Below are positions 54,747-63,268 of a stretch of DNA of 64,000 nt, in pieces. How positions within the stretch are numbered: the stretch's first letter is position 1; each line of letters opens with the position of its first letter. The notes beneath the pieces were generated by a model, which searched no databases, was not told the origin of the DNA, and was given only the letters and a program-made list of their open reading frames with translations. Source of the DNA: a virus; IMG/VR virus record IMGVR_UViG_3300047548_001261, positions 1 through 64,000 of that record; one strand, given 5' to 3'. The position numbers were made by a program, and so were the translations under genes.

Positions 54747-54764
54747 GATTTTTGGAACTTACGT

Positions 54765-54804
54765 TTCAATCCGCTCCCGGCGGTTGGGACGGGAGCGGAT
54801 TGAA
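54765..54804 (-). terminator. Strong hairpin after the HU gene
   Basis: TTCAATCCGCTCCCG (54765-54779) pairs perfectly with 54790-54804 across a 10-base loop, directly after the HU stop codon. On the minus strand no T-run follows, so it may pause transcription or protect the 3' end rather than be a canonical terminator. Confidence 0.7.
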
Positions 54805-55077
54805 CTACAGCAAGGCACCCTTAAACGCCTTGCCCGCTGTAATCTTTGGCACCCGTTTGGCCGGGCTGTGGTAGGGCTTCCCGTTTAGCGGGTTGTTCCC
54901 ACTTCTTTCTGGTTTTGTTACCGAGTCGAACTTGGCGAAACCTGGGATGAGGACTTCGCCGCCATTTTTAACTTCCTCCTGGATTGCATCGATAAACAAC
55001 CCCAGCGCGTTACCAAGGGCCCTACTTGTCAGTGGCGATTTCTCAGCCACCTTTGCTATCAACTCTGTTCTATTCAT
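54805..55077 (-). CDS. HU-family DNA-bending protein
   Basis: This 90-residue protein starts MNRTELIAKVAEKSPLTSRALGNAL and has GEVLIPGFAKFDSVTKPERSGNNPLNGKPYHSPAKRVPKITAGKAFK, the classic HU/IHF fold with the flexible arm around RSGNNPLNGK. It bends DNA non-specifically and may help replication or packaging. ATG 55077 is preferred over an upstream in-frame GTG because of AGGTGAA spacing. It overlaps the end of the ribbon-helix-helix gene by 8 bases. Confidence 0.93.
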   Translation of the reverse strand: MNRTELIAKVAEKSPLTSRALGNALGLFIDAIQEEVKNGGEVLIPGFAKFDSVTKPERSGNNPLNGKPYHSPAKRVPKITAGKAFKGALL

Positions 55078-55264
55078 TTTCACCTACCTTAGTTACGGCG
55101 GACCACCCGCCTTGTTTATACCGTTGCACTTGTGTAACGACCATTGCTGCAAAGATTTCGCTGATCGAGCGTTGTTCTGCCCCAGCGATCTCTTTAACTT
55201 CTTCATATACAAGCGGGTCACATCGAAACCCCGCCTGAATCTTGCTTACTTTATCCTCGGCCAT
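55070..55264 (-). CDS. Ribbon-helix-helix regulator
   Basis: This 64-residue protein reads KIQAGFRCDPLVYEEVKEIAGAEQRSISEIFAAMVV, the strand-helix-helix pattern of CopG/Arc repressors. AAGAGGGCGTC precedes the ATG. A sigma70 promoter with a palindromic operator over its -10 lies 30-60 bases upstream, consistent with autoregulation. It is the best candidate to bind the three GATGTA-N3-TACATC sites in this window; that link is inferred. Confidence 0.85.
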   Translation of the reverse strand: MAEDKVSKIQAGFRCDPLVYEEVKEIAGAEQRSISEIFAAMVVTQVQRYKQGGWSAVTKVGENE

Positions 55265-55292
55265 GACGCCCTCTTAATTGTTAATTTATTAT

Positions 55293-55327
55293 GATGTATT
55301 ATACATCGCTTTATGGTGCTGGGTCAA
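55293..55327 (-). promoter_or_regulatory. Promoter with palindromic operator for the ribbon-helix-helix/HU genes
   Basis: On the minus strand, -35 TTGACC (55327-55322) and a perfect -10 TATAAT (55303-55298) are 18 bases apart. The perfect 15-bp palindrome GATGTATTATACATC (55293-55307) covers the -10 entirely, so a bound repressor would block polymerase. The -35 lies in the end of the upstream gene. Confidence 0.85.
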
Positions 55328-55545
55328 CTCGTTGGCACAAACTCCTTAGTAGTTAAAGTTTTCAAATACGCCACATCTTTTCGAGGCAAAGTTGACGAGG
55401 AAAGATCAAGCATTTCCTGCGGGGACAGGCACTGCCCACTGTAGTAAGGGATTTTGGTTTCCAGTTTGGCGCACCAACATTTACGGTCAACGGTGCATCG
55501 TACCGTAGGCTTCAGTTTGTTTAAAAGGATTTGCCGGTCTTCCAT
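55324..55545 (-). CDS. Small cysteine-rich (CWC-like) protein
   Basis: This 73-residue protein starts at ATG 55545 (GGGAGGTTTG upstream; a longer TTG start is less likely). It contains VRCTVDRKCWCAKL and QCLSPQEM, a CWC pattern like the cysteine-rich CWC family, probably metal-binding. It overlaps the previous stop (TGATG). The function of the family is not known. Confidence 0.6.
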   Translation of the reverse strand: MEDRQILLNKLKPTVRCTVDRKCWCAKLETKIPYYSGQCLSPQEMLDLSSSTLPRKDVAYLKTLTTKEFVPTS

Positions 55546-55778
55546 CAAACCTCCCAAGGCAAACCTTTATTTGCCCGGACAGCTTGCACAGTATCTTGCA
55601 AAATGGTTTCAATACTCAAAGGCCATTTACCTGCCATTTTCTGCGCAGCCTTTATCACGTCGTCAGGCTTCAAGTCGTCTCTGGCTTCGCAAACCTGCAC
55701 AGCCAGTTCTTGAAATCTCTTTGCCAAATCATTAACCCTATGGTCAATCGTCTTGCGTTGAAACAATTTCAGGTACAT
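55545..55778 (-). CDS. Small helical protein, unknown
   Basis: This 77-residue protein (RVNDLAKRFQELAVQVCEARDDLKPDDVIKAAQKMAG...) is helical and charged. It overlaps the end of the SNF2 helicase by 35 bases and shares TGATG with the next start. No family recognised. Confidence 0.6.
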   Translation of the reverse strand: MYLKLFQRKTIDHRVNDLAKRFQELAVQVCEARDDLKPDDVIKAAQKMAGKWPLSIETILQDTVQAVRANKGLPWEV

Positions 55779-57186
55779 TGGAAAATATCTCCGTAGTTAA
55801 GTTATCCACAAAGGACGAGTTGTCCTTCATTATTTGTTTCAATTCTTTTGCTCTTGCCATAGCTTTCCCAAATAGGCGGGTACTTGATGTAAACGCAAAG
55901 CGGAATACCCATGCCACTACAGGGTGCTTCTGCCCTTGCCTTTGTACACGCCCTAAAGCTTGCTCAAAATCCCCTGGTGAGCCTGTGGGCTCGTAGAAAA
56001 TCATGTGGTGACAATTTTCCTGTAGATTAAAGCCCGCCCCGCCCGACCTGTAGTTCATGATCGCCATTGTGCAAGTATCGTCGTTCAAGAACTTGTCTAC
56101 GTTAGCCGGCACGTTGCTGCCTCCGTAAACTAAGGCAGGATTTCTGCCTTTGAATATTTGTGCAAGACTCTCTACGGTCTTCCGGTAATGGCAGAAAATA
56201 ACCACCTTACCTTCAATAGACCCGACGATCTGCTTCAGGTTATCTAAGGGTTCATTATCGATTTTTTCAAGAGTAAATGCCCCGATGTTGGTCACCAATT
56301 GCAGAGCCATCTGTCGCAAGGATTGCTGATTCCTTGCGACAATCAATTCCTCCCCGTATTCCAACATCCTTTCTAACAAAAGTTGCTGATACAGGTTCTG
56401 GTGGGCGTCATCCAGCAAGACATGGTGATCGATTATCGTGGGCGCTTCCAAGGATAATACATCTTCTTGCCGTCGGCGTACCGCTCTGTAATTCAGATTC
56501 TCACTTAGCAAATCAAGTTGTTTATACCCGGCAATCTGATCCTTCATGAACGGAATGTAGTCAACATGAATCCGGTCGAATTGCGCAAGGTCAACGTAGG
56601 CTTCTCGCTTTTTCAATCGGATGTGCCCATAAGCCGACCTCAGCTCTGTGGGGCAAGGCGTGGCTGTCATAGATAGTAAGTCCATGTCCTGCATGTAGAC
56701 CGCCCTATACATCTCTTGGAAAGCTTGGGAGCTAGCATTTGCCATCATGTGGGACTCGTCGGCGACGATCGATTTGTAGCGCCCGTGTTTCCTTATTTCC
56801 GCGCCGTGCTTCACAAATAGTTGGTAGGACATCATTAACACGTCTGCCCAAACTCCCCCTAACATCAACGCCTTACGCTTGGCAGGGTCTTTATCAAGTC
56901 TTGCACAAGTAAACTCGTGCCCAACAATTTGCTGCTCAAAATTCATCATATACTGAGTCAGCAAAGGAGGGGGCATGACGACTATAACCTTCTTGCCGGA
57001 GTAGAGTTTATCCATGATCCAAAGATAAGAGATTAGGGATTTACCTGTTCCAACATCCGAGAAATTATTCGACCGGCGCCAGTCCAGGTGCTTCTGTAAA
57101 TCCTCCCGTTGATAGGGTTTGGGTGTTAGGGTAACTTCCACCTCGTCGGGAATTTTAGGGTTAGATAGGATTTGATTAAGTCTCAT
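55744..57186 (-). CDS. SNF2-family helicase
   Basis: This 480-residue helicase has motif I SDVGTGKSL near 43-51, Ia VVMPPPLL, II VADESHMM near 143, III SMTATP, IV KVVIFCHYRKTV, V NYRSGGAGFNLQ and VI QALGRVQRQGQ. It is a short SNF2-type ATPase of the sort common in phage replication modules, probably remodelling DNA-protein complexes or forks. Its ATG overlaps the methyltransferase stop (ATGA). Confidence 0.92.
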   Translation of the reverse strand: MRLNQILSNPKIPDEVEVTLTPKPYQREDLQKHLDWRRSNNFSDVGTGKSLISYLWIMDKLYSGKKVIVVMPPPLLTQYMMNFEQQIVGHEFTCARLDKDPAKRKALMLGGVWADVLMMSYQLFVKHGAEIRKHGRYKSIVADESHMMANASSQAFQEMYRAVYMQDMDLLSMTATPCPTELRSAYGHIRLKKREAYVDLAQFDRIHVDYIPFMKDQIAGYKQLDLLSENLNYRAVRRRQEDVLSLEAPTIIDHHVLLDDAHQNLYQQLLLERMLEYGEELIVARNQQSLRQMALQLVTNIGAFTLEKIDNEPLDNLKQIVGSIEGKVVIFCHYRKTVESLAQIFKGRNPALVYGGSNVPANVDKFLNDDTCTMAIMNYRSGGAGFNLQENCHHMIFYEPTGSPGDFEQALGRVQRQGQKHPVVAWVFRFAFTSSTRLFGKAMARAKELKQIMKDNSSFVDNLTTEIFSNVPEIVSTQDD

Positions 57187-58379
57187 ACATTCATAAATGC
57201 TTTAATAAATTGCGCGGCCACTTGTGGGACTATGGCGTTGCCGTAACCCTTCAATCTCATAACCCGCGCTTCTTGCGTGTTTTCACAGTCAATTTCAAGT
57301 GCTTCTGTGTTTCTATCGTTGCTTGGCACCACTCGACGGGGAACCCCATCAACCAGCGGCTTAACGCCGGGTTTAATTGGCCTCCATTTGTCATCCCTGC
57401 AATAGAGCCATTCTGGATTAGTCCATTCTGTATTAATCCATTCGGATACAAGTGCGGGTGTACCTGCTCCCTTAAGTTCGCTGGAGATGTTCGCCCTGGC
57501 CTCTCTGCTGTAAATTGCCGACGCATCGCTTCCTGACCCCTCGCTGGGAGGTCGTCCATTGTGTTCGGTGTTGCCCATCCTGCTAATGTCGCCTGTTGGC
57601 TCAATGGAATCCCGGTATCCTGTGACCTCGGTAAACTCCCGCCCCTGCTGTGATCCTGCGCCATTGGGGTACACCGCCCCACTACATGAGCCACCCCCTC
57701 TAAATTGATCCCGTGATTCCCTGCCATTACTTGTGGCGAGTTGTGATTCGCCCCTCCCGTACCCGTTTTCGGTGTTGGATACCCTGCCAACTGTGCCGCT
57801 ACATCCAACGTATCCCTTGACAGCTTCCCGTTCCGTATCCTGCCACCCTGATAGCCGCCCCTGTGATCCCTTGTTGTTGCTGTCGGCCACCCAGTAAAGC
57901 CTTTGTCTGATATGGGGTGCGCCCGCGCCTGCTGCTGTAAGTACAATCGACCCGACGGCGTAGTTTTCCCGCTCCATTTCAAAGCATAAATCATCGAGCC
58001 AGCCGTGTTTGATGGCGGCAGGAACTTGTTCTCCAAAAATTGTTCTGAAATTGCATTGCTTAACAAGTTCGATAAAGTGCGGCAAGAGGTGTCGTTCATC
58101 GTCTTTTCCTTTCCCTGCTCCGGCAACACTAAAAGGTTGGCAGGGGAGGCTTGCGGTGCAGACTGGCTTATCGTCTGCCCAGCCCGCAAGTCTAAGGGCA
58201 TAAGACCATCCGCCAATGCCGGCAAAGAAGTGGTGCTGGGTGTACCTTCTGATGTCACTTGCCTCAACTTCTGTAATACTTCGCTCATCTACATCCCCGT
58301 CGGCAATCAAGCCGTTTTTAATTAATTGCCTAAGCCACGCTGCGGCTTTAGGGTCGTATTCATTGTAATAAGCGCTCAT
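57183..58379 (-). CDS. C5 cytosine DNA methyltransferase (overprinted gene)
   Basis: This 398-residue enzyme has motif I HHFFAGIGGWSYALRL (near 50), IV SLPCQPFSVAG (Cys about 80), VI-like GEQVPAAIKHG, VIII IRQRLYWVAD and X GYGNAIVPQVAAQFI. Between VIII and IX lies about 150 residues of poorly conserved, Gly/Ser/Asn-rich sequence with recurring segments (VADSNN, VSNTENG, LATSNG, MGNTEHNG). A second long gene (57257-58288) is encoded in another frame over this region. ATG 58379 overlaps the upstream stop. It is probably a self-protecting methylase; no endonuclease partner is seen. Confidence 0.88.
   Translation of the reverse strand: MSAYYNEYDPKAAAWLRQLIKNGLIADGDVDERSITEVEASDIRRYTQHHFFAGIGGWSYALRLAGWADDKPVCTASLPCQPFSVAGAGKGKDDERHLLPHFIELVKQCNFRTIFGEQVPAAIKHGWLDDLCFEMERENYAVGSIVLTAAGAGAPHIRQRLYWVADSNNKGSQGRLSGWQDTEREAVKGYVGCSGTVGRVSNTENGYGRGESQLATSNGRESRDQFRGGGSCSGAVYPNGAGSQQGREFTEVTGYRDSIEPTGDISRMGNTEHNGRPPSEGSGSDASAIYSREARANISSELKGAGTPALVSEWINTEWTNPEWLYCRDDKWRPIKPGVKPLVDGVPRRVVPSNDRNTEALEIDCENTQEARVMRLKGYGNAIVPQVAAQFIKAFMNV
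57257..58288 (-). CDS. Overlapping-frame protein with GWPT/GWAT repeats
   Basis: This 343-residue frame lies wholly inside the methyltransferase gene. Its ATG (58288) has GGGGATGTAG upstream. It reads as a coherent protein: an N-terminal Pro/Leu-rich region, GSMIYALKWSGKTTPSGRLYLQQQARA, then spaced repeats containing GWPTATTRD, GYPTPKTGTG and GWATPNTMD, ending LSRWLMGFPVEWCQ. Proteins of this pattern are found overlapping phage cytosine methylases elsewhere, which argues that both frames are translated. The function is unknown. Confidence 0.75.
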   Translation of the reverse strand: MSEVLQKLRQVTSEGTPSTTSLPALADGLMPLDLRAGQTISQSAPQASPANLLVLPEQGKEKTMNDTSCRTLSNLLSNAISEQFLENKFLPPSNTAGSMIYALKWSGKTTPSGRLYLQQQARAHPISDKGFTGWPTATTRDHRGGYQGGRIRNGKLSRDTLDVAAQLAGYPTPKTGTGGANHNSPQVMAGNHGINLEGVAHVVGRCTPMAQDHSRGGSLPRSQDTGIPLSQQATLAGWATPNTMDDLPARGQEAMRRQFTAERPGRTSPANLREQVHPHLYPNGLIQNGLIQNGSIAGMTNGGQLNPALSRWLMGFPVEWCQATIETQKHLKLTVKTRKKRGL

Positions 58380-58702
58380 CAATGCAAAACCCCTTTCTCC
58401 GGCCCTTCCATAACTGCCAACCTCGTCTGCACATACTTTAAAAATGCCTTCAATATAGGCTCACTCGGCTGGTCGTCAGCTTGTAAGGTTACCGCAGAAC
58501 ATTTCGGGCACGGGCAAGTTGGTACTAATCTGAACAATTGTGGCTTACCTTCTTCTAGCATACTGAAGGAAAACGCCGGCTGACCGCCAGCTAAACTATC
58601 GGCGATCTGTAACAGAAGGGTGATGTCGGCGACGTCTACCGGCTCTTGAAGCACGCTGGAGAAATGACCTGCTAAAAATTGTTTTTCTATTTTTGGGTTC
58701 AT
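58379..58702 (-). CDS. Hypothetical protein with CPCPKC motif
   Basis: This 107-residue protein has a helical N-terminus (VADITLLLQIADSLAGGQ) and TCPCPKCSAVTL, a possible metal site, near the middle. It shares ATGA with the methyltransferase start and overlaps its upstream neighbour by 4 bases, within one operon. Family not recognised. Confidence 0.65.
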   Translation of the reverse strand: MNPKIEKQFLAGHFSSVLQEPVDVADITLLLQIADSLAGGQPAFSFSMLEEGKPQLFRLVPTCPCPKCSAVTLQADDQPSEPILKAFLKYVQTRLAVMEGPEKGVLH

Positions 58703-58932
58703 AGTGTGGCCTTTAGGTATTTTTCAAGTTCTTCCAGAGCTTGCTCCGGGGATTCGAACCCGTTTTTATGTTTGGTAAACGTGGCAACATGGAAGTTAAA
58801 AATTCCCTTCTCCCCGGGCACGGCTATGTACCACACCCAACACTCTTTGTTATTCATCGCACGCTCGATGTAAAAATAAGCGCCAGGTTTTATGTCTTGA
58901 TCAACTCTGTATTTTATAGGTATTAATTTCAT
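58699..58932 (-). CDS. Small hypothetical protein
   Basis: This 77-residue protein (YRVDQDIKPGAYFYIERAM...WVWYIAVPGEKGIFNFHVATF...) looks like a compact beta-rich fold with a helical end. It overlaps the primase-helicase stop and the next gene by 4 bases each. Function unknown. Confidence 0.62.
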   Translation of the reverse strand: MKLIPIKYRVDQDIKPGAYFYIERAMNNKECWVWYIAVPGEKGIFNFHVATFTKHKNGFESPEQALEELEKYLKATL

Positions 58933-61763
58933 AAAAACGCCTGCACAGGAATACTCTTCTCCTGCAAAATGTTGATATCTAGTGCCAGTATAGTCCGCCC
59001 AGCTGTTGGGAGCAGCCTTGACAAAGCCGTGTCGGATATGAAGTAACTCATCCCCTTAACTGCGTTTAGGAATGCCTGCTCTGTCTTTATCTTCAACGGA
59101 TCGGAGCTTCCGGATTTATATCTGCTTAACATGGGCCACGTCATCATTGTGTCGATGTACAACACACCATCCTCGGCCACGAAGTGAATACCCTTATCAA
59201 TCCCCCACTGGACGTTGTCCTTGCCAGAGTAAAGCGCCATGACCGCAAAATCTCTAACGACCTTATCGACTTCTGTGACGCTAGAGGATTTAGCAATCTG
59301 TGCCGAGGAGCTCTCCATATAGTCATAAAACTTCTCGCGCATCTGGCACAAAGCGTTGTAATTCTCTGCGGAGAACCCGGACTCCTGCGAGCCTAAAACA
59401 CTGATCGCCCAATCGTAAGCAACAAGAATGCACTTGTATCCAAACCTAAGCCGCTCATTAATGTCCCGTACATCCATAGATACCGGCATCTTCGCCCGCT
59501 GAAGCATTTCCCCGATAGCCTTGACGGGTGTTTGAAGAGCGCCGTGAACTAGCTTTGGTGCGAACTCCGCGAGTGCATCGGCTTTGGGTTCCAGTTCTGT
59601 GAAAACGTCAAACCCGTAATCGTGCCCGGCTGCTGTCATGTTTACCATGATTGCCCTGTGGTGAATCGCTGGAACATCAACCATTTCTTCAGAGAGTGTA
59701 CAAATGGGGGCAGAAATTCTCCAGGATACAGTTGAGACATTTGCCCCGTTACGGTCGCCGCCACCCAACCGACCCTTAGATATAACTTGGGAATCAAATG
59801 CACCTTTCAAGATTTCTATAATATCCGTATAGTGCTTTTGGGTTGTACACGACTTCGGATTAAGCTCGTTTATAATTCGGGGGATCGTCGTAGACTCAGA
59901 GACCCCTTGTTGAAATGGCAGCTTTGTAGAGTTAGGTGCCTCCAGTGTCGATAATGCCGCCTCCCCCTCTAACCCGGATAGGCGCATTAAAACCCCTGTC
60001 AAAGCATTTTTGCCCGTGCCGGCAACCCCAGATATACAAAGCAAGGGAAACCGCTTGGATACTTGGTAGATATGGGTCTTCAAATGCGCAGCTAAAAACC
60101 AGCCTAGCACAGGTGATATTGCCTCAACAGTGTTGCACTTGAGTAACAAGCTAAACGCATGGTTAGCCTCCGCCGAGATTGGGTTATACCAGTCTTTTTG
60201 GCTAAGCCTTGGCGCAACTACAGATTCATTGCCCTTGAATAAAAGGGTGTCGTAAACGCCAACATTGTTGACGCTAAATCCTGGCTCGATATAGGTGAGC
60301 CTGCCTGAGTGCCCTGGAGACATGACGTCTTCAGGTCCAGTTCTTTTCCTGTAGTGTATTCCTACTGATGATGCCGCTATCACGATGTTTATCTCCGATG
60401 ATGCTTGTAGTTCCCCTAAAGAAATTGTGTGCCTAATCCTGGTGACATCGTCATCGGTGCCCACAAAGGCTGCCCCGTCAATTCCAGATATTTCCTTCTT
60501 GAATTGACTCTTAGACGTCCAGGCACTTTCATCAAAATCTTTTATGGTGTGTGTGCTTGCTCTGCTTGGTATCGCCAAGCTGACGGTCGATGCCAAGCAT
60601 TTCCCGTCTAATTCGTCCATGATTATAGACTCTCTCTCCATGGTAAAAGTGGACACGACATGGGTGTGATCCTGGTCTGTATACCATTGCCCGCTATGCT
60701 CAAAAAGCAACAGAGTTTCTAAGGACTGGGTCGTAGCTACCATAGCTTTTACTGGGCATCCCTCACACGGCTTAACCGAAATTGTGTTAAGAATTGACCC
60801 ACAGATAAACTTATTTTTATCTAAGTTTCCTGCCGCATACCCGTGGAAGGCAAGTAATAGCGTCTTTCTTTTTTGGCTCGATACGCCCTTCCTGGAAGGG
60901 CAGGCATCTACAATGCGGGCATGTACCGACTCCAATTGGTCTTTAGGGACGTCAGCCCTGGCCGACCAACAGCCGACATTGTACGCAATCTGATTAAAAG
61001 ACGCTGCCGAACCTCTCTTACCCTCCATTAGCGCAGTCACACATGCCGGCACAATCCCGCCAAAGATGCCTGTGTCAGTGACTGCTTTGGCTGTCTTGAA
61101 TTTACTTTCAAGCTTGGCATGTTCCTTGTACTCTTTCTTGACTTGGTCAAAAAGGTTCGCAAGGACTTGGCTTTTGGTGTTAGGTCCAGAGAAAGTTTCC
61201 TGTCCCCTAGGGGATTTAACCATTTCCCGGTAACCGTCAACAGTCAATGCCTGGAGCTCCTCGAAGGTAACGATAACTTTGTACTTTTTGTCCGGACGTA
61301 AGCTATCAGGTGGCCTGACCATCCGCCCCCTGCCGTTCGAGTAAACCTGCTGGTCGAGACCCGTAACATACAGCTTCAAAGCCAGCATACGGTACAGGTC
61401 GGGCAGGTTCTTTTCAGGCTTCCCTGTTGAGAAAATATTCATGTTGATGAAAACGTGAATACCTTTTGCCCCGGATAAATGGATTTCTAAATCGTCTTCC
61501 TCAACACCAATACTTGTCAATTTCTTACAGAGCTGCACGCCGGACTCCAGTGCTACTGATAAGTCCGTGTGGTCGATATCGAAGAACAGTGGACCTTGAT
61601 ACGTCATCGACTCGGGCCCAGCAATCTCTGGATCGGAGTTCAGAGCCAGGATTGTTATCCTTGAAGCTTCGTGCTGTCTTGCAAAATTCCATAGGTTGTG
61701 AGGGTCTTTATCGGTAGATGTTACCCATTCCCCGAAATCGCCTCTTTGATAGCAGCGAAACAT
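58929..61763 (-). CDS. Primase-helicase (AEP-like primase with AAA+ C-terminus)
   Basis: This 944-residue protein has an AEP-type primase in residues 50 to about 200: LFFDIDHTD, then LSGAKGIHVFINMN and RMVRPPDSLRPDKKYK. A cysteine-containing segment (CEGCPV) lies near 340, perhaps a metal site. The C-terminal half has Walker A ISGVAGTGKNALTG near 580 and a Walker B-like RIINELNPKS. It would start and unwind the phage replication fork. AAGGAAATCAGT precedes the ATG. Confidence 0.85.
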   Translation of the reverse strand: MFRCYQRGDFGEWVTSTDKDPHNLWNFARQHEASRITILALNSDPEIAGPESMTYQGPLFFDIDHTDLSVALESGVQLCKKLTSIGVEEDDLEIHLSGAKGIHVFINMNIFSTGKPEKNLPDLYRMLALKLYVTGLDQQVYSNGRGRMVRPPDSLRPDKKYKVIVTFEELQALTVDGYREMVKSPRGQETFSGPNTKSQVLANLFDQVKKEYKEHAKLESKFKTAKAVTDTGIFGGIVPACVTALMEGKRGSAASFNQIAYNVGCWSARADVPKDQLESVHARIVDACPSRKGVSSQKRKTLLLAFHGYAAGNLDKNKFICGSILNTISVKPCEGCPVKAMVATTQSLETLLLFEHSGQWYTDQDHTHVVSTFTMERESIIMDELDGKCLASTVSLAIPSRASTHTIKDFDESAWTSKSQFKKEISGIDGAAFVGTDDDVTRIRHTISLGELQASSEINIVIAASSVGIHYRKRTGPEDVMSPGHSGRLTYIEPGFSVNNVGVYDTLLFKGNESVVAPRLSQKDWYNPISAEANHAFSLLLKCNTVEAISPVLGWFLAAHLKTHIYQVSKRFPLLCISGVAGTGKNALTGVLMRLSGLEGEAALSTLEAPNSTKLPFQQGVSESTTIPRIINELNPKSCTTQKHYTDIIEILKGAFDSQVISKGRLGGGDRNGANVSTVSWRISAPICTLSEEMVDVPAIHHRAIMVNMTAAGHDYGFDVFTELEPKADALAEFAPKLVHGALQTPVKAIGEMLQRAKMPVSMDVRDINERLRFGYKCILVAYDWAISVLGSQESGFSAENYNALCQMREKFYDYMESSSAQIAKSSSVTEVDKVVRDFAVMALYSGKDNVQWGIDKGIHFVAEDGVLYIDTMMTWPMLSRYKSGSSDPLKIKTEQAFLNAVKGMSYFISDTALSRLLPTAGRTILALDINILQEKSIPVQAFL

Positions 61764-61778
61764 ACTGATTTCCTTATA

Positions 61779-61976
61779 TTATATTTTAATTGCAGTTGCT
61801 AGCTTTACCGTAGCCTTGCCCTGTCTCGCTATTCGGATGGCGGCCTCTAAGTCTGAAATAACTTCAGGGTCAGTGGCAGACTTCAGCGCCTTTTTAGCCT
61901 CGGTAACCGTTAGGCTGGCGCGCAATTTGCCGTTAAGTCTTGCTCCGCCCAGAGGGAAGGCTATAATTTCTGGCAT
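61779..61976 (-). CDS. Small hypothetical protein
   Basis: This 65-residue, basic helical protein (LTVTEAKKALKSATDPEVISDLEAAIRIARQG) lies 15 bases upstream of the primase-helicase. AGGCCACAAAC precedes the ATG. No family recognised. Confidence 0.6.
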   Translation of the reverse strand: MPEIIAFPLGGARLNGKLRASLTVTEAKKALKSATDPEVISDLEAAIRIARQGKATVKLATAIKI

Positions 61977-62004
61977 GTTTGTGGCCTGTGAGTGTACAAG
62001 TCCT

Positions 62005-62343
62005 TCATAAACCCGCCTTTAATTCCTCGATAGCCGCCTTGGCCGCTTCCGTCCGCCCCAAAATCACCTCTGCAATCGCCAATGCTTTAGTGTCAGAAAG
62101 TTTATTGGCTTCGACAAAATCTTCAATATCAATCGGCGGGTACTGAATCTCCAATAAATCCAACTCATGAAGGCACTTCTCCAAATCCTCCAATCCTTTG
62201 CCTGTCGGTTTATCGAACCGGCAAAGACGTTTAACTATGCACCCTTGCAAGAAACCTAACGCCCCGCCCTCGATAAACTCAACAGGTTGAATAGCAAACC
62301 CCTTGTAATGGCTGCCGCCAATTTGTACATTCAAAGCACTCAT
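62005..62343 (-). CDS. DUF3310-like protein
   Basis: This 112-residue protein starts MSALNVQIGGSHYKGFAIQPVEFIEGGALGFLQGCIVKRLCRF, the DUF3310 pattern (GGxHY...IQPxEF...G...K...R) found in many phages and sometimes labelled a nucleotide kinase on weak evidence. The C-terminus is helical and acidic. Its ATG overlaps the upstream stop. Its role is unknown. Confidence 0.82.
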   Translation of the reverse strand: MSALNVQIGGSHYKGFAIQPVEFIEGGALGFLQGCIVKRLCRFDKPTGKGLEDLEKCLHELDLLEIQYPPIDIEDFVEANKLSDTKALAIAEVILGRTEAAKAAIEELKAGL

Positions 62344-62522
62344 AAAACCACCCTCAGATTATTATCTTTCAACACATTACCGGAAATAATTCCGGACTTA
62401 ATTTTTTCTTCTAACTCAGATTGTTTAACCACAACCCCCAATCCATAAGGGTGAACCTCATAAATCAGCGTCGCTGCGTCTAAGATGTAGCCCTCCGCTA
62501 TAAATAAGCTTGCGTCGTTCAT
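62340..62522 (-). CDS. Small hypothetical protein
   Basis: This 60-residue protein (MNDASLFIAEGYILDAATLIYEV...) follows GAGAGAAGAAT, a good ribosome site. It overlaps the end of the upstream gene by 65 bases in another frame and shares ATGA with the DUF3310-like gene. The overlap is long, but both frames look coding. Confidence 0.55.
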   Translation of the reverse strand: MNDASLFIAEGYILDAATLIYEVHPYGLGVVVKQSELEEKIKSGIISGNVLKDNNLRVVL

Positions 62523-62763
62523 ATTCTTCTCTCACTTGTTTTGATGGGACCCACAGGGTGTGCCCACGCCGGTATTTCCGGGCATATGTCGGATTATGGG
62601 CAATAGCAAACCCTACCCCTGGAGGGGTGTCCACCTCGTTAATAAACACTTTGAAAACAAGCCAATCAATATTGGCGTTTTTCATAAAATCTTTGGAATT
62701 TATAAGAATTTCCCAAGCAATTTTGGCGCTCAGGACGACGTCGTTAGGGCTGTTCTCCACCAT
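62458..62763 (-). CDS. Hypothetical protein
   Basis: This 101-residue protein (KIAWEILINSKDFMKNANIDWLVFKVFINEVD...) has an alpha/beta pattern and a basic end (REEYERRKL). Its 3' end overlaps a downstream gene by 65 bases; its start overlaps the upstream gene by 20. No family recognised. Confidence 0.6.
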   Translation of the reverse strand: MVENSPNDVVLSAKIAWEILINSKDFMKNANIDWLVFKVFINEVDTPPGVGFAIAHNPTYARKYRRGHTLWVPSKQVREEYERRKLIYSGGLHLRRSDADL

Positions 62764-63268
62764 CGATTACTCCCACGACTTCGACATAATACCCTTGGAC
62801 AACTTCCCTTGTCGCCGTGTTGATAAGGGAAATTTGCTGGCGAGCGCACCGTAGATTATTCTTGGCAGTTATGTTACAAAGTACGCCTTTTATAACACTG
62901 TGTATTTCTCCGTCGTTGGCCCCGCAAGAAAATATCCAACCTTGGCCAACTCCAAGTTGCCTGAAAATATTTGCGGACCGGTGTTGCCAACCACTTGGGT
63001 TACGCCTTCCACCTTTTTGTATACCGCCTGGGGTAGAAGGCAAAAAGGGTGCTGGTAAGTCAGGGTTTCTTTTCTCCAATGTGACTTTACAAATGTCCCA
63101 ATTAACCCGCGAACCCTTGGGTTCACAAGAGACTGCGATAAAGTTTTGTACTGATAAGCGCTCGTAGGTGTTGACAAATTTCTGAGCCATGTCGCCAGGG
63201 CAGAAAAAGCTGTCCCCTTCTTTAAAAACCTCGCTGGGGTCGATCACCCCTAAATTTTTTAAATCCAC
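62744..63268 (-). CDS. Hypothetical protein
   Basis: This 174-residue protein has an acidic N-terminus (VIDPSEVFKEGDSFFCPGDM), a Gly/Arg-rich middle (GGIQKGGRRNPSGWQHRS) and a beta-rich end (REVVQGYYVEVVGVIDGG). It abuts the upstream gene with no gap. No family recognised. Confidence 0.6.
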   Translation of the reverse strand: MDLKNLGVIDPSEVFKEGDSFFCPGDMAQKFVNTYERLSVQNFIAVSCEPKGSRVNWDICKVTLEKRNPDLPAPFLPSTPGGIQKGGRRNPSGWQHRSANIFRQLGVGQGWIFSCGANDGEIHSVIKGVLCNITAKNNLRCARQQISLINTATREVVQGYYVEVVGVIDGGEQP

